Shown here: one piece after another, positions 1 through 8,618 of the stretch
How the letters are laid out: each line of letters starts with the position of its first letter
How positions within the stretch are numbered: position 1 is the stretch's first letter
Source of the DNA: Bacilli bacterium
GTDB lineage: Bacteria > Bacillota_I > Bacilli_A > RFN20 > CAG-826
Direction of reading: 5' to 3'
NCBI GenBank assembly: GCA_024408495.1
Contig: JAKSUY010000008.1
Coordinates: 1 to 39,515 of the forward strand
Length of the DNA stretch: 39,515 nucleotides
The notes under the pieces: generated by a model
Databases searched by the model: none
Told to the model about the DNA's origin: nothing
The model's input: only the letters and a program-made list of their open reading frames with translations
Position numbers and translations under genes: made by a program

Positions 1-1694
1 GTGCCTACATCATGTTTGGTGGCGACTAATTGTTGTCTTAAAGTGTCAATATCAATGTAGCATGATAAACTTACAAAAAATATCTTTAAACTAGAACCGA
101 CCATGCTTCCAGAACCGGTAAGATCTATATAATAAGGGGTAGAAGAATTATCATTACCTATTTCAGCGCTATAAGTTCCCGATAATATTAAAGTCGTTAG
201 TCCAAGGTCATGATTAAAAATTTCTTGATCGAGACCTTTTTGATTTTTTAGTTTGCCTCCACAACGTCCATAACCTCCAGCATATTTACTTTCCAAGTCA
301 TCTGGAGAAATTAACGATATCGCTTTTATATATATTTTTTTAATATAAAAAGGTACTTGCGCTATGCTATGAAAAGACACTTCTTTACCCTTTTCGCTAC
401 TTGAACACGAATCTCTAACACTGGTTTCGCTCTTTTTTACTATCGTTACATCGGCATTTGGGTAAACAATTTTTTCATCCCATTTAGCGTATATTGTCGA
501 ACCGGTTTCAATTACATTAGGAGAATTATCATCTTCTTCTAAAGGCTTTGTATACTCTTTATCTAAATACCATCCTCCAAATGAATATTCATCACGGTCT
601 AGTCCATTAGCGCTATTAGGATTATAGAAATCCTTTTCTTCACCTTCTTGAGCGATATTAGATACCTTAACTGGATCTTTTCCATCGATACAATAATCTA
701 AATAAATATTATCGAACACCGATGAATCAAGAATTCCTCCATCAGCATCAAAATGTACATTTACTTCACTTGCATCGTAGTCTAAAGTAATTGTTCTATC
801 ACCTGAAGATCCAACTTCAATCGAAGTTATTGGATTTTTGTTTTCATCTAAATAATTATTAAAAGTAAAACCAGAATAATCATCTAATATATTTTCATCA
901 AATGTAACTTTATCATTAATCGTGTAAGTTGTCGGATTTGGGTTATCAATATCCTCCGGAAAGTTAACATAAGTTATTTTAAAAGTATCATCAAAAAGCG
1001 GATATACATCAATATCTTTATGTTCTTCGCTAGAAATAGAAGTTATTGGTATGGTGCGACTTTCATCTAAAAACCACCCTCTAAATTGATAATTAGTTCT
1101 AGTCGCATCTTTAAAAGATTCAATTCCAGTTCCGTAAGTGTAACCTTTTGGATTAGGATTTGTATCTCCTTCTTTCATATCGTGATAATTTATTTTGTAA
1201 GTTTTAGGAGTGAATTTAGAATATAAAGATAAATCAGTAGTGGGAATATCATTGAAGTTATACTTATGAGTATAAGTTTTTTCTTTATACCAGTCGGCAA
1301 AGTCATAATAATCTCGATATGGATCAGTAGGCTTAATAACCTTATCTCCCTCTGGTACTAAATCTTGCTTATATAGTGATTCATCATAGTTATAAAAAGA
1401 GGCAACGTGGGCATAACGAGCATATAAAACTAAATTGCTTGTTACTGGTGAATTGAAATCATATGGTTCATCATTAAAAGAACTGTCTTTATACCATTTA
1501 TAAAATTGAAGATTTTCTTTTGTCGGTTTATCTGGTTCGACTGCTTTATCTCCTTCTTTGATTGTTTGTGTTTCAACAAAACTTCCAAAATTAGTGTTAA
1601 AAGATACTGTATAATACTTAACTTCAGGTTTGTTGCAACTATTCATCGTTAAACATAGTGATAACGAAGCGGATAACAAAAATATTTTTTTCAT
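1..1694 (-). CDS. Lipoprotein with InlB-type B-repeats (partial, runs off left edge)
   Basis: An open frame of about 564 codons reads leftward from ATG 1694-1692 with no stop before the window edge, so the C-terminus is missing. The N-terminus is a lipoprotein signal: MKK, a hydrophobic stretch, and a cysteine at residue 20 (TMNSC). Repeats follow in which a Tyr-Thr-Val/Ile strand leads to GW or KWY plus D/E and then LYA or IYAKW. This is typical of the Listeria-Bacteroides (InlB B-repeat, Flg_new) domain found in surface proteins. At least five such units can be read before residue 400; the rest is not recognised. The protein is probably anchored to the outer face of the membrane. No Shine-Dalgarno is seen; a TATTAT -10 ends seven bases before the ATG, suggesting a leaderless mRNA. 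The ligand is unknown. Confidence 0.8.
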   Translation of the reverse strand, partial: MKKIFLLSASLSLCLTMNSCNKPEVKYYTVSFNTNFGSFVETQTIKEGDKAVEPDKPTKENLQFYKWYKDSSFNDEPYDFNSPVTSNLVLYARYAHVASFYNYDESLYKQDLVPEGDKVIKPTDPYRDYYDFADWYKEKTYTHKYNFNDIPTTDLSLYSKFTPKTYKINYHDMKEGDTNPNPKGYTYGTGIESFKDATRTNYQFRGWFLDESRTIPITSISSEEHKDIDVYPLFDDTFKITYVNFPEDIDNPNPTTYTINDKVTFDENILDDYSGFTFNNYLDENKNPITSIEVGSSGDRTITLDYDASEVNVHFDADGGILDSSVFDNIYLDYCIDGKDPVKVSNIAQEGEEKDFYNPNSANGLDRDEYSFGGWYLDKEYTKPLEEDDNSPNVIETGSTIYAKWDEKIVYPNADVTIVKKSETSVRDSCSSSEKGKEVSFHSIAQVPFYIKKIYIKAISLISPDDLESKYAGGYGRCGGKLKNQKGLDQEIFNHDLGLTTLILSGTYSAEIGNDNSSTPYYIDLTGSGSMVGSSLKIFFVSLSCYIDIDTLRQQLVATKHDVG

Positions 1695-1701
1695 CTATCT
1701 A

Positions 1702-1707
1702 ATAATA
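1702..1707 (-). promoter_or_regulatory. Extended -10 promoter for a leaderless lipoprotein mRNA
   Basis: On the minus strand TG-T-TATTAT is followed by seven bases and then ATG (1694-1692). An extended -10 at this distance would start the transcript at or within a base or two of the start codon. No -35 is obvious, as is usual for extended -10 promoters. The layout matches that upstream of ychF (14004). Confidence 0.5.
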
Positions 1708-1811
1708 ACATAATCCGTTAAATGAAGGAAAACGGACTCACTAGTGTAATTCCTACTACGTATTATAGGATGTTGAAGAAGATAGAGAGTAAGAAGAAAT
1801 AAGTATTTCTT

Positions 1812-2102
1812 TTAGATGCAGAAGGCGGGGGCGACAGCGAGAGCAGATTCATTAACGCAGCGATCAGTAGCAAACTGCCCTTCTGTAAAGATAAACCACG
1901 CAGATAAATTATCAATATGTTCCCCAGTGTCTAGAAAAGGTGAGCGAAGCCAGGCTTCTCCGCCTCCTGTTTTATCGACTTTATAGTTATATCCTGCAAA
2001 ATTATAAACTCTCCCTTTATAAGTTTGGGCACTTGGGATTTCAGATATAGATTCATATATTTCAGCGCCTTTTATTTGTTTTTTAATTCTTATTTCCTCT
2101 GC
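1812..2102 (-). pseudogene. C-terminal part of a DUF6273 domain, cut off by an in-frame TAA
   Basis: After the TAA at 2105-2103 the same frame stays open for 96 more codons to a TAA at 1814-1812. The tail contains GEAWLRSPF, then AWFIF and finally VAPAFCI. These are the hallmarks of the end of DUF6273 domains (WLRSP ... RPAFxI), whose beginning lies in the upstream open frame (LFLLSPAEMG). The two parts therefore belong to one original gene of about 435 codons. The tail has no start codon or ribosome binding site of its own near its beginning. A nonsense mutation is the simplest explanation; readthrough or a sequencing error are alternatives. Confidence 0.75.
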
Positions 2103-3122
2103 TTATTTAGAATGGCCTTCGTATAGAGAATATGTAACGGTATGGGGTTCTTCTTGCTCGTGACCGATTCTTCCCATTTCAGCAGGCGAAAGTAAGAATA
2201 ACTTATCATTAACGACTTGTTCTTCCCAACCCTCTTCTGGTTCTAGATTCTTATTCCAAATATTTATATATTTAGCAGGCGTTTTTAATATTCCTTCTTC
2301 AGTTAATTCATCGGGAAGCATTTCTAATACTGACTTATCAGTATATAGACCACCTGGCTCATTTGACCAAGAAGTCGCGCCTTTCTTTGCCCATAAGATG
2401 TGACCATTGCCGGTTTTAGTTAGAGCCTTACGAACAGATGAATCTAAAAAATTATAGTTAGAGCCTTTTTCGGCATCAGTGTCATCCCATTGAGTCGCGA
2501 TTGAATAACCTTGATCGTCGCAGATAGAATTTACAAATTCAAAAGTAATGCCGATGACTTTATTAGGATCGGGGTTGCCTCCGCCTTTTGGTAATTCGGT
2601 GTAATCTTGATTAAAACCAATTATTCTAACCGTTTGATAGATGTTGCCGCTTTGATGCTTTAATTGAACTTTCTTTTCTTCTCCGAGAGTAAAATACTTG
2701 TCTGCTAGTCCAGAAGTAGATATTTCATTAATCTCTGACCAACTGCATTCCTCTAATGTTTTAATGGTACCAACTGCAGTAATAGTTAAATTATCAATTA
2801 CCGGAATAAATAGTTCTCCAGTAATAGTATTGTATTCATAATCAACATCTTCGTTTGCGTTTGTCTTTTTAACATTTACTAACGATTTAAGAGGTTTTCT
2901 TCCTTCTTTTCCCTCAAGATAAAACTTAGCATAAGTTGTGTATGAGGGAGAAGGGATAATTTCAACACTTGTGATTTCATTTTTGCTTTCATCATACGCT
3001 TTACAATCAATACAATTAAAAGTGAGAGTGTAAGTAGTGACAGGACTAGGTGTTGGTTTACTACAACTCGCTAATAGAGAAATTGCCATTAATGGCATTA
3101 GTAATAATCCTAATTTTTTCAT
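2103..3122 (-). CDS. Lipoprotein with CxxC domain and truncated DUF6273 domain
   Basis: The start is placed at ATG 3122-3120 because GAGGT lies seven bases upstream and the protein then begins MKKLGLLLMP with a clean lipobox LLASC (Cys20). An ATG nine codons earlier has no ribosome binding site. Residues 30-125 form a domain with CIDC (Cys37/Cys40) that resembles the whole of the small lipoprotein at 22225-22572. From about residue 128 on lies a DUF6273 domain, a module common at the C-terminus of Firmicutes surface proteins, of unknown function. The frame stops at TAA 2105-2103 inside this domain, and the missing end follows in the same frame. The product is therefore probably truncated, and function is not predicted. 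Confidence 0.7.
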   Translation of the reverse strand: MKKLGLLLMPLMAISLLASCSKPTPSPVTTYTLTFNCIDCKAYDESKNEITSVEIIPSPSYTTYAKFYLEGKEGRKPLKSLVNVKKTNANEDVDYEYNTITGELFIPVIDNLTITAVGTIKTLEECSWSEINEISTSGLADKYFTLGEEKKVQLKHQSGNIYQTVRIIGFNQDYTELPKGGGNPDPNKVIGITFEFVNSICDDQGYSIATQWDDTDAEKGSNYNFLDSSVRKALTKTGNGHILWAKKGATSWSNEPGGLYTDKSVLEMLPDELTEEGILKTPAKYINIWNKNLEPEEGWEEQVVNDKLFLLSPAEMGRIGHEQEEPHTVTYSLYEGHSK

Positions 3123-3140
3123 ATTTAAAACCTCGTTTTT

Positions 3141-3146
3141 ATTATA
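3141..3146 (-). promoter_or_regulatory. -10 element upstream of the DUF6273 lipoprotein
   Basis: The minus strand reads TATAAT here, about 19 bases upstream of ATG 3122. The GAGGT ribosome binding site lies between, so this gene would have a short ordinary leader. The -35 is not convincing. Confidence 0.45.
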
Positions 3147-3179
3147 CACAAAAAAGACAAAGAAGTTATTTCTGTATGT

Positions 3180-3256
3180 TGATGCTGCCTCACCCTGACT
3201 GCATCATCGTGAGGGATCTTGTTCCGTGTTTGAGTTGATAAACACCTAAGCACGGA
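3180..3256. repeat. Interleaved inverted repeats (possible pseudoknot and competing hairpins)
   Basis: TGATGC (3180-3185) pairs with GCATCA (3201-3206), and CCTCAC (3188-3193) pairs with GTGAGG (3209-3214). The two helices interleave as in an H-type pseudoknot. Next, TCCGTG (3223-3228) pairs with CACGGA (3251-3256), while GTGTTT (3226-3231) pairs with AAACAC (3240-3245). The last two share bases, so only one can form at a time. The element sits upstream of the minus-strand lipoprotein and to the right of the conjugation-gene remnant. I do not recognise it as a known RNA family. Confidence 0.4.
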
Positions 3257-3333
3257 GTTTGTGTTGGGTTTATTGGGTTATTCCTATTATTTTAATAATT
3301 TAAATAATGAAAATATGTTGGATAATTTTGTCC

Positions 3334-3594
3334 TTATTCTCTATGTAGAATAAGAGACTCTTCCTTTTCTATATCCTTTAAGGATACATGGAAGGAGATG
3401 CGTGTAGTAGCGTCCGCCATAAGTAACGCATCTCCTTGTCCTGCCATCGATAAGAAATCTATTTCTTCCTCAGTTAATGCTCCGATGGTACTCTTTGAGT
3501 ACATAGTCTTTACTTGGTCGATGTCATCAGGTTTTAATCCGAATAAGAATGTGTATTGTTAGTTTTAATAACTGCAGTGGCTTTAGTGATTGTG
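3334..3594 (-). pseudogene. Remnant of the C-terminus of a VirB4/TraE-type conjugation ATPase
   Basis: On the minus strand, 75 codons read from 3558 to the TAA at 3336-3334. They contain FLFGLKPDDIDQVKTMYSK, LTEEEIDFLSMAGQGDALL and a short tail. This matches the C-terminal end of the VirB4-like ATPases of Gram-positive integrative and conjugative elements. Another frame just upstream (3594 to about 3562) reads ITKATAVIKT, which continues the same protein with a frameshift near 3560. There is no start codon or ATPase core. This is a decayed end of a mobile element, which suggests that one once sat here or recombined at this spot. Confidence 0.65.
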
Positions 3595-5265
3595 TTATAT
3601 TTCTGGAATATATTCAACCATAGATTTAGTAAATGATTTTATAATTCCAACAATTCCTAGTATTACACAGGTAATGCTAGCTATAAGAAGTATTATGTCT
3701 TGATCTTTTAAGAATATTGGGCATATAACTCCAACTGCAATTATTAATAGACCTTGAAGCAATTTAAAGAGCCATGTTTTATATCTATATTTCTTTAATT
3801 CAAATGATCGAATTATATCGATAAATCCGTATATACCTAAAATACCGACTATGTAGTATAGTCCAAAGGACAATTTTATTAATAAAACAAGAAACGCTAA
3901 TAAGCCTAAGTCCATTAGCAAGAATGAATTAATGAAAATTTTACCACCGCCTATCATGTGCCTGGCGCTGGTTAAATAATATATAAATTTTATAAATCCT
4001 TTTGCGGTAATAATAGTACCTACTAGATAACAAACGACTAAGAAGTCATCCGGAGAAGGTAAAACAAAAATTAAAATTCCGATTAAAATCAGTAATAAAC
4101 TTTTAAAATTTTTAAATGATTTATTAATTAAGTTATCGGTGAATGCGCGAACACGATGGTCAATATGTTTTTCTAGCTTTTTTAATGGATTCCTTTTCTT
4201 ATCAATTGAGTAACCGGCTAATCTATTTTTACTTTCCACTATTCTGCTTGTAACCATTTTCTTTTGTTTTACTGCATGCGATATAAAAGAGTTGAAATCC
4301 GTTTTACTTCTATCTTTAGCGTTTGTATATTCTTTAACATATTTTTGATCATCAAAATCATTAATAGTAGCGCCGGCTAATTCACACGCAAATTCTTTCC
4401 AATCCTTTTCCGATGTTAATTGTCTTTTACTTAAAATTTCTTCTACTTTCTTTTTATATTTATTAATTGGATCATATTCGTTTAATTTAAATTCGCTATT
4501 CTCATTTCTAAAATATTTTAAGGCATACACCATTTGGCAGAAAGCCTTCATAAAATCTGAAGGATTATCTTTTATAATTTCATTATATCCATCCCAAGCA
4601 GGCATATATTTATATTTAATAAAACTTAAATCCGCGATGTGTCCAATACGTCCATGGCCAATATTCATCACACTATTTTCACTAGGCATATACATGGAGT
4701 TTTGGTACTTGTGTTCATCTATATTTTCTAGGCGTTTTGGATTAGGCGATAAGTTTATTTGGCATTCTTTACCATTTAATATTTCGTAAATATGAGTGTT
4801 GGTATCATTTATAACTAAAGATGGGGTTCCCGCAAAATTTTGATGCGCCCAGGTATCGGTTAATACGTGCATTGCGATTCCAATCGCTTCTAAAGAACTA
4901 TTTTTTGCTAAGTTAACTGTATCAATAAGCAATTGGCTGTTCGGTTTACAAATTAATCGATATTTTGATTTATAATTTCTACCACCTTTTTTAACTGGAG
5001 CGTATAAGTCTCCTGGTAAAAAATGAAATGAAGACCAAATTCTTGTTATTTCTCTTAAGCCAAAAATATCGGTTTTAAAATCTGCTAGTTCAAAAAGAGA
5101 TTGGGTAGTCGTAGCCGAAATAGGAGCGCCACACTTTTTAAGTAACGTATGCGTGCAGAAGTCTACAAAGCAAGAACTGTATGCTATTTTTTCAGCTTCA
5201 TTATTAGAATATCCAGCAATTAAGGAAGCGCAATAAGCGGCATAATAATGAAAATCAGCATTCAT
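3595..5265 (-). CDS. DUF6765 family protein with C-terminal membrane domain
   Basis: A 556-residue protein. The N-terminal half begins DFHYYAAYCASLIAGYS, characteristic of DUF6765, and includes ITRIWSSFHFLP (about 73-84) and MHVLTDTWAHQNFAG, whose His133, Asp137 and His141 form a HxxxDxxxH pattern. That pattern resembles part of the metal site of zinc-dependent phospholipase C/P1-nuclease folds; this likeness is my inference. Residues roughly 405-545 hold about six hydrophobic segments like a DUF308/HdeD-type membrane domain. It is the last gene of a three-gene unit; its start overlaps the end of the upstream membrane gene by 11 bases. The stop lies directly against the VirB4 remnant. The role is unknown; a membrane-bound lipid-acting enzyme is possible. 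Confidence 0.75.
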   Translation of the reverse strand: MNADFHYYAAYCASLIAGYSNNEAEKIAYSSCFVDFCTHTLLKKCGAPISATTTQSLFELADFKTDIFGLREITRIWSSFHFLPGDLYAPVKKGGRNYKSKYRLICKPNSQLLIDTVNLAKNSSLEAIGIAMHVLTDTWAHQNFAGTPSLVINDTNTHIYEILNGKECQINLSPNPKRLENIDEHKYQNSMYMPSENSVMNIGHGRIGHIADLSFIKYKYMPAWDGYNEIIKDNPSDFMKAFCQMVYALKYFRNENSEFKLNEYDPINKYKKKVEEILSKRQLTSEKDWKEFACELAGATINDFDDQKYVKEYTNAKDRSKTDFNSFISHAVKQKKMVTSRIVESKNRLAGYSIDKKRNPLKKLEKHIDHRVRAFTDNLINKSFKNFKSLLLILIGILIFVLPSPDDFLVVCYLVGTIITAKGFIKFIYYLTSARHMIGGGKIFINSFLLMDLGLLAFLVLLIKLSFGLYYIVGILGIYGFIDIIRSFELKKYRYKTWLFKLLQGLLIIAVGVICPIFLKDQDIILLIASITCVILGIVGIIKSFTKSMVEYIPEI

Positions 5266-5737
5266 TGTCTTGCTCCTTTAGCGTTTTTGATAACTTAATT
5301 ATTGTAATTACTGAATATAAATTTCTAAAAGAGAAATAAAGAAATAGTATATCTTCTACAAAAATAACTGAAGTCATAATATCAAATCCGGATTTAATGA
5401 TGACAGTGGCGATGTTAATAGCTGCACAAGTTAGCGCAAACACAGATAACAAGATAGAAAGCACTAGGATTTTGGTGCCAATTGCTTTATTTCCTCTTCC
5501 TATTTTCGAGAAAATTAAACCGGTGGTTACACAAAAAACAAGCTCTACAAGAACGAATATAATATAGGCAAAAGCATATGGGTCATTTACACTCTCGACC
5601 GCTGAAGGGATACTCCAGTTTAAATAGATGATTCCTTTTACAAAGTCCCACAAAACCAAAATAATGATGGCATATCCTGTGGTGGTGAGGATATCTCTAC
5701 ATTTCCTCATTTTTTTCTTGGCTAATGTAAAATCCAT
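5255..5737 (-). CDS. Four-helix integral membrane protein, unknown function
   Basis: A 160-residue protein that I do not recognise. It has a short basic start (KKKMRKCR) and then four hydrophobic stretches of about 20 residues (roughly 17-37, 55-75, 88-110, 118-140). It ends in a charged tail. It lies between the DUF2974 lipase (12 bases upstream) and the DUF6765 protein (11-base overlap downstream), so the three are almost certainly co-transcribed from the promoter upstream of 6849. It may be a membrane partner of one of its neighbours. Confidence 0.6.
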   Translation of the reverse strand: MDFTLAKKKMRKCRDILTTTGYAIIILVLWDFVKGIIYLNWSIPSAVESVNDPYAFAYIIFVLVELVFCVTTGLIFSKIGRGNKAIGTKILVLSILLSVFALTCAAINIATVIIKSGFDIMTSVIFVEDILFLYFSFRNLYSVITIIKLSKTLKEQDNEC

Positions 5738-5748
5738 ATATGTCTATA

Positions 5749-6849
5749 TTAATACTCGTTAGGATGCTTAAGATAATATATTTGCGATTCGCTCCAAATT
5801 TTCATGAAAAGCAAAGCAGATTTAGATAAACGCTTTCTAGTTGCTTTTGAATAGCCAAAGTGTTTGCCAATGAACGTTCTAAATTTAATGGCTAATAAGC
5901 GAAATCTATAACTAAAACTGGAATTGATGCCCCCTAAGGCATTAATTATCTTCTCAATCATAAATTCACATTCTTCTATGCTCAACTGATCAATCCATAA
6001 AATTAAAGTACGCCGACGAATTTTAACTCTTCTAGATTCTTTTTCTAAAAACTTAAAATTGTCATTCTTGTTGATAACCCAAGTATAGGGATTATGTTGT
6101 AAAAAATGGACACTTTTAGCTTTGACTACTAATTTATTTTTCGGTGTGTGGAATAGACAACCTACAATATCATCTCTCGGCACAAATTGAATAATTTTGT
6201 TTTTAACTCGTTGATATCCGTTTGTATAAAAAATTTTATTATTTCTAAATCCAGGGCCATCAAAAACATATGCTTTATCGATGCGTCTTTGTATTTCGGG
6301 TCTAGATTGAATAGAGGTGAACATAGCGAGATTGCCACCTTTAGAATGTCCACATAACGAGAATGTTCCATTAATTTTTTTGCTAACATAATTAACATAA
6401 TTAAGCGCTTCAATTTGCGAAGGAACTACATTTCTAATAGCAAGCATTAAATCTTCTTTCCATCCTACTAAAGTTAAATCGGTACCACGAAAACAAATAA
6501 ACGGATGATAATTAGGAACAATCAATGTTATGGCAAAAAATTGAATGGTATTTAATTTATCATGTACTTTATGTATATATTTAATCGAAATATCTTGGTA
6601 ACGTTTTTTGTACTTTAAAAGGCGTATTATTTTTTCGTTAGATTTAGTGATAAATTCTCCATCACATAATTTAACAATCATGTCATCCGGAATGTCTTTG
6701 ATAAATAGCGATTTTTCTTTATTACTAGGTTTTAACAATTCAAAATTCAAATACGAAAGAATGGTTAGTATAAGAGCATCAACATTATTAAAAGACTTAT
6801 CTATAAAAGACAGGTGACCGAAAGCTTTAATGTAGCCAATAATGTTCAT
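5749..6849 (-). CDS. DUF2974 (Mbeg1-like) alpha/beta-hydrolase, putative lipase
   Basis: A 366-residue protein. FRGTD (about 119) is the oxyanion-side motif of class 3-type lipases. CGHSKGGNLA carries the nucleophile elbow with Ser169, YVFDGPGF is the family motif after it, and FVPRDDIVG probably carries the catalytic Asp. This combination is typical of DUF2974/Mbeg1-like hydrolases. No signal peptide is seen, so it is probably cytosolic or membrane-associated. It is the first gene of the unit with the membrane protein and the DUF6765 protein. There is no Shine-Dalgarno; TG-T-TAAAAT ends six bases before the ATG, which suggests a leaderless mRNA. The substrate is unknown, with a membrane lipid or acyl ester the likely class. 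Confidence 0.8.
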   Translation of the reverse strand: MNIIGYIKAFGHLSFIDKSFNNVDALILTILSYLNFELLKPSNKEKSLFIKDIPDDMIVKLCDGEFITKSNEKIIRLLKYKKRYQDISIKYIHKVHDKLNTIQFFAITLIVPNYHPFICFRGTDLTLVGWKEDLMLAIRNVVPSQIEALNYVNYVSKKINGTFSLCGHSKGGNLAMFTSIQSRPEIQRRIDKAYVFDGPGFRNNKIFYTNGYQRVKNKIIQFVPRDDIVGCLFHTPKNKLVVKAKSVHFLQHNPYTWVINKNDNFKFLEKESRRVKIRRRTLILWIDQLSIEECEFMIEKIINALGGINSSFSYRFRLLAIKFRTFIGKHFGYSKATRKRLSKSALLFMKIWSESQIYYLKHPNEY

Positions 6850-6855
6850 AAGTAA

Positions 6856-6861
6856 ATTTTA
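6856..6861 (-). promoter_or_regulatory. Extended -10 promoter of the lipase operon, leaderless layout
   Basis: The minus strand reads TG-T-TAAAAT, then six bases (TTACTT), then ATG 6849-6847. Transcription would begin at about the start codon. No -35 or ribosome binding site is seen. Confidence 0.5.
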
Positions 6862-6973
6862 ACACGTAAAATATGAATTTTATATATTATATAAAAGTTA
6901 ATTGTTTTATTATTACATATTAAAAGTTTATCTAATAATGCATAACGTTTATTCATTTATCTAATAAATAGAG

Positions 6974-6979
6974 TATACT
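6974..6979 (+). promoter_or_regulatory. -10 element upstream of fhs
   Basis: TATACT lies 22 bases before the fhs start and is followed by GGAG at 6991-6994, seven bases before ATG 7002. The -35 near 6951 is weak. The 152-base gap back to the lipase gene is very AT-rich and holds the two divergent promoters; I see nothing else in it. Confidence 0.45.
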
Positions 6980-7001
6980 ATTTATTAATTGGAGTTTATT
7001 T

Positions 7002-8618
7002 ATGGCACTAAAAAAGATATATGAAATCGCTAAAATCGCGGGGATTCCTGAGAAATATGTTGAACCATACGGTTTTTATAAAGCAAAAATCAGCATGGAT
7101 TATTACGAGAAGATTAAAAAGAATCCTACTGGTAAATTAGTATTAGTGACTGCGATTACTCCTACTAAAGCGGGTGAAGGTAAAACCACCACTTCTATCG
7201 CTTTAACGGAAGGTTTAGGCAAGATTAAGCAAAAAGCGATGCTTTGTTTAAGAGAACCTTCGTTAGGTCCAGTATTTGGTATTAAAGGCGGTGCGACTGG
7301 TGGAGGATTAGCAAGTATTGCTCCAGTTGAAGAAATTAATCTTCACTTTACGGGTGATATGCATGCTTTAACTTCTAGCATTAACTTAATCAGTGCAATT
7401 ATTGATAATCATATTTTCCAAGGCAATGAATTAAATATTGACCCTAATAAAGTAGTTTGGACTCGTGCATTAGATATGAATGACCGTGTACTTCGTGATA
7501 TCACCGTTGGACAAGGCGAAAAGAATGGAGTGGTGCGTAATGATCACTTCGTAATTACAGTTGCAAGTGAAATGATGGCAATTATGTGTTTAGCGAAAGA
7601 TGAAAAAGATTTCTTAAATCGCGTGAACAATATATTAGTTGCATACACTAAAGCAGGTAAGCCTGTATATTTAAAACAATTAAAAATCTCGCATGCAATT
7701 ATGAAATTAATGAGAGATGCGTTAAAGCCTAATTTAGTGCAAACGCTTGAGAATAATCCAACTTTAGTACATGGTGGACCGTTCGCGAATATCGCACATG
7801 GTTGTAATTCCATTATGGCATTAAAGCTTGCAACTAAGATGGCTCCAGTAGTAGTCACCGAAGCCGGATTCGGTGCGGACTTAGGTGCCGAGAAATTTTT
7901 AGACATTTGCGCTCGTGAAGCCGGATTAAACGTGGATGCCGTTGTTGTAGTCGCAACCATTCGCGCTCTTAAGATGCATGGTGGACAATCCTTAGAAAAG
8001 ATTACTGATGAAAATGTAAAAGCATTAAGCATTGGCATTGAAAACTTAAAGACGCACTTAGAGAATATGAAGAAGTATGGTCTACCAATTGTTGTCGCCA
8101 TTAACCATTTTGCAAACGATCATCAAAGCGAAGTCGATTATCTCACTAAGTGGTGTAAAGAAAATAAATATGAAGTCTCTTTCCTTGATGGATTTATGAA
8201 AGGCGGTAAAGGTTCGGTCGATTTAGCAAAGAAAGTTATGAATACTTTAAAGACTAAGAAATCTAAATACCATCCTTTATATTCCTTAAAGAAACCCGTT
8301 AAAGAAAAGATTGAAATCATTTGTAAAGAAATATATCGTGCTGGAAAAATTAAATATACTCCAAAAGCCTTAGAGCAAATTAAACGTTATGAAAAACTTG
8401 GTTATGGTGATGCCTATGTTTGTATGGCAAAGACCCCTCAATCCATTACCGATGATCCAAATGTATTAAATGCTCCTAAAGGATTTACGATTACGATTCG
8501 TGAAGTTAATTTAAGTGCTGGAGCGAACTTTATCGTTTGTCTAACTGGCAAAATATTAACCCTTCCTGGATTACCAAAAGTTCCCGCTGCAGTAAAAATG
8601 GAAGATAAACCTTATTAA
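7002..8618 (+). CDS. fhs: Formate--tetrahydrofolate ligase
   Basis: Catalyses ATP-dependent formylation of tetrahydrofolate to 10-formyl-THF, which supplies one-carbon units for purines and initiator tRNA. At 538 residues it is close to the usual 555. The nucleotide loop TPTKAGEGKTTT (53-64) and EPSLGPVFGIKGGATGGG (about 85-102) are nearly invariant in the family. Later motifs such as VTEAGFGADLGAEKF, VVVATIRALKMHGG and the C-terminal MPGLPK-like LPGLPKVP are also present. The start has GGAG seven bases upstream. The stop overlaps the start of the DUF951 gene by one base, so the two are co-transcribed. Nothing unusual is seen in the active site. Confidence 0.97.
   Translation: MALKKIYEIAKIAGIPEKYVEPYGFYKAKISMDYYEKIKKNPTGKLVLVTAITPTKAGEGKTTTSIALTEGLGKIKQKAMLCLREPSLGPVFGIKGGATGGGLASIAPVEEINLHFTGDMHALTSSINLISAIIDNHIFQGNELNIDPNKVVWTRALDMNDRVLRDITVGQGEKNGVVRNDHFVITVASEMMAIMCLAKDEKDFLNRVNNILVAYTKAGKPVYLKQLKISHAIMKLMRDALKPNLVQTLENNPTLVHGGPFANIAHGCNSIMALKLATKMAPVVVTEAGFGADLGAEKFLDICAREAGLNVDAVVVVATIRALKMHGGQSLEKITDENVKALSIGIENLKTHLENMKKYGLPIVVAINHFANDHQSEVDYLTKWCKENKYEVSFLDGFMKGGKGSVDLAKKVMNTLKTKKSKYHPLYSLKKPVKEKIEIICKEIYRAGKIKYTPKALEQIKRYEKLGYGDAYVCMAKTPQSITDDPNVLNAPKGFTITIREVNLSAGANFIVCLTGKILTLPGLPKVPAAVKMEDKPY

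Noticed and set aside
1722-1802. A 26-codon plus-strand frame (begins MKENGLTS) in the gap between the two lipoproteins
   Set aside because: It has no ribosome binding site and I cannot match it to a family. It may be a relic of a transposase or nothing.
7544-8101. A 185-codon minus-strand frame opposite fhs
   Set aside because: It is a shadow of fhs, which is strongly conserved on the plus strand; no start signals.
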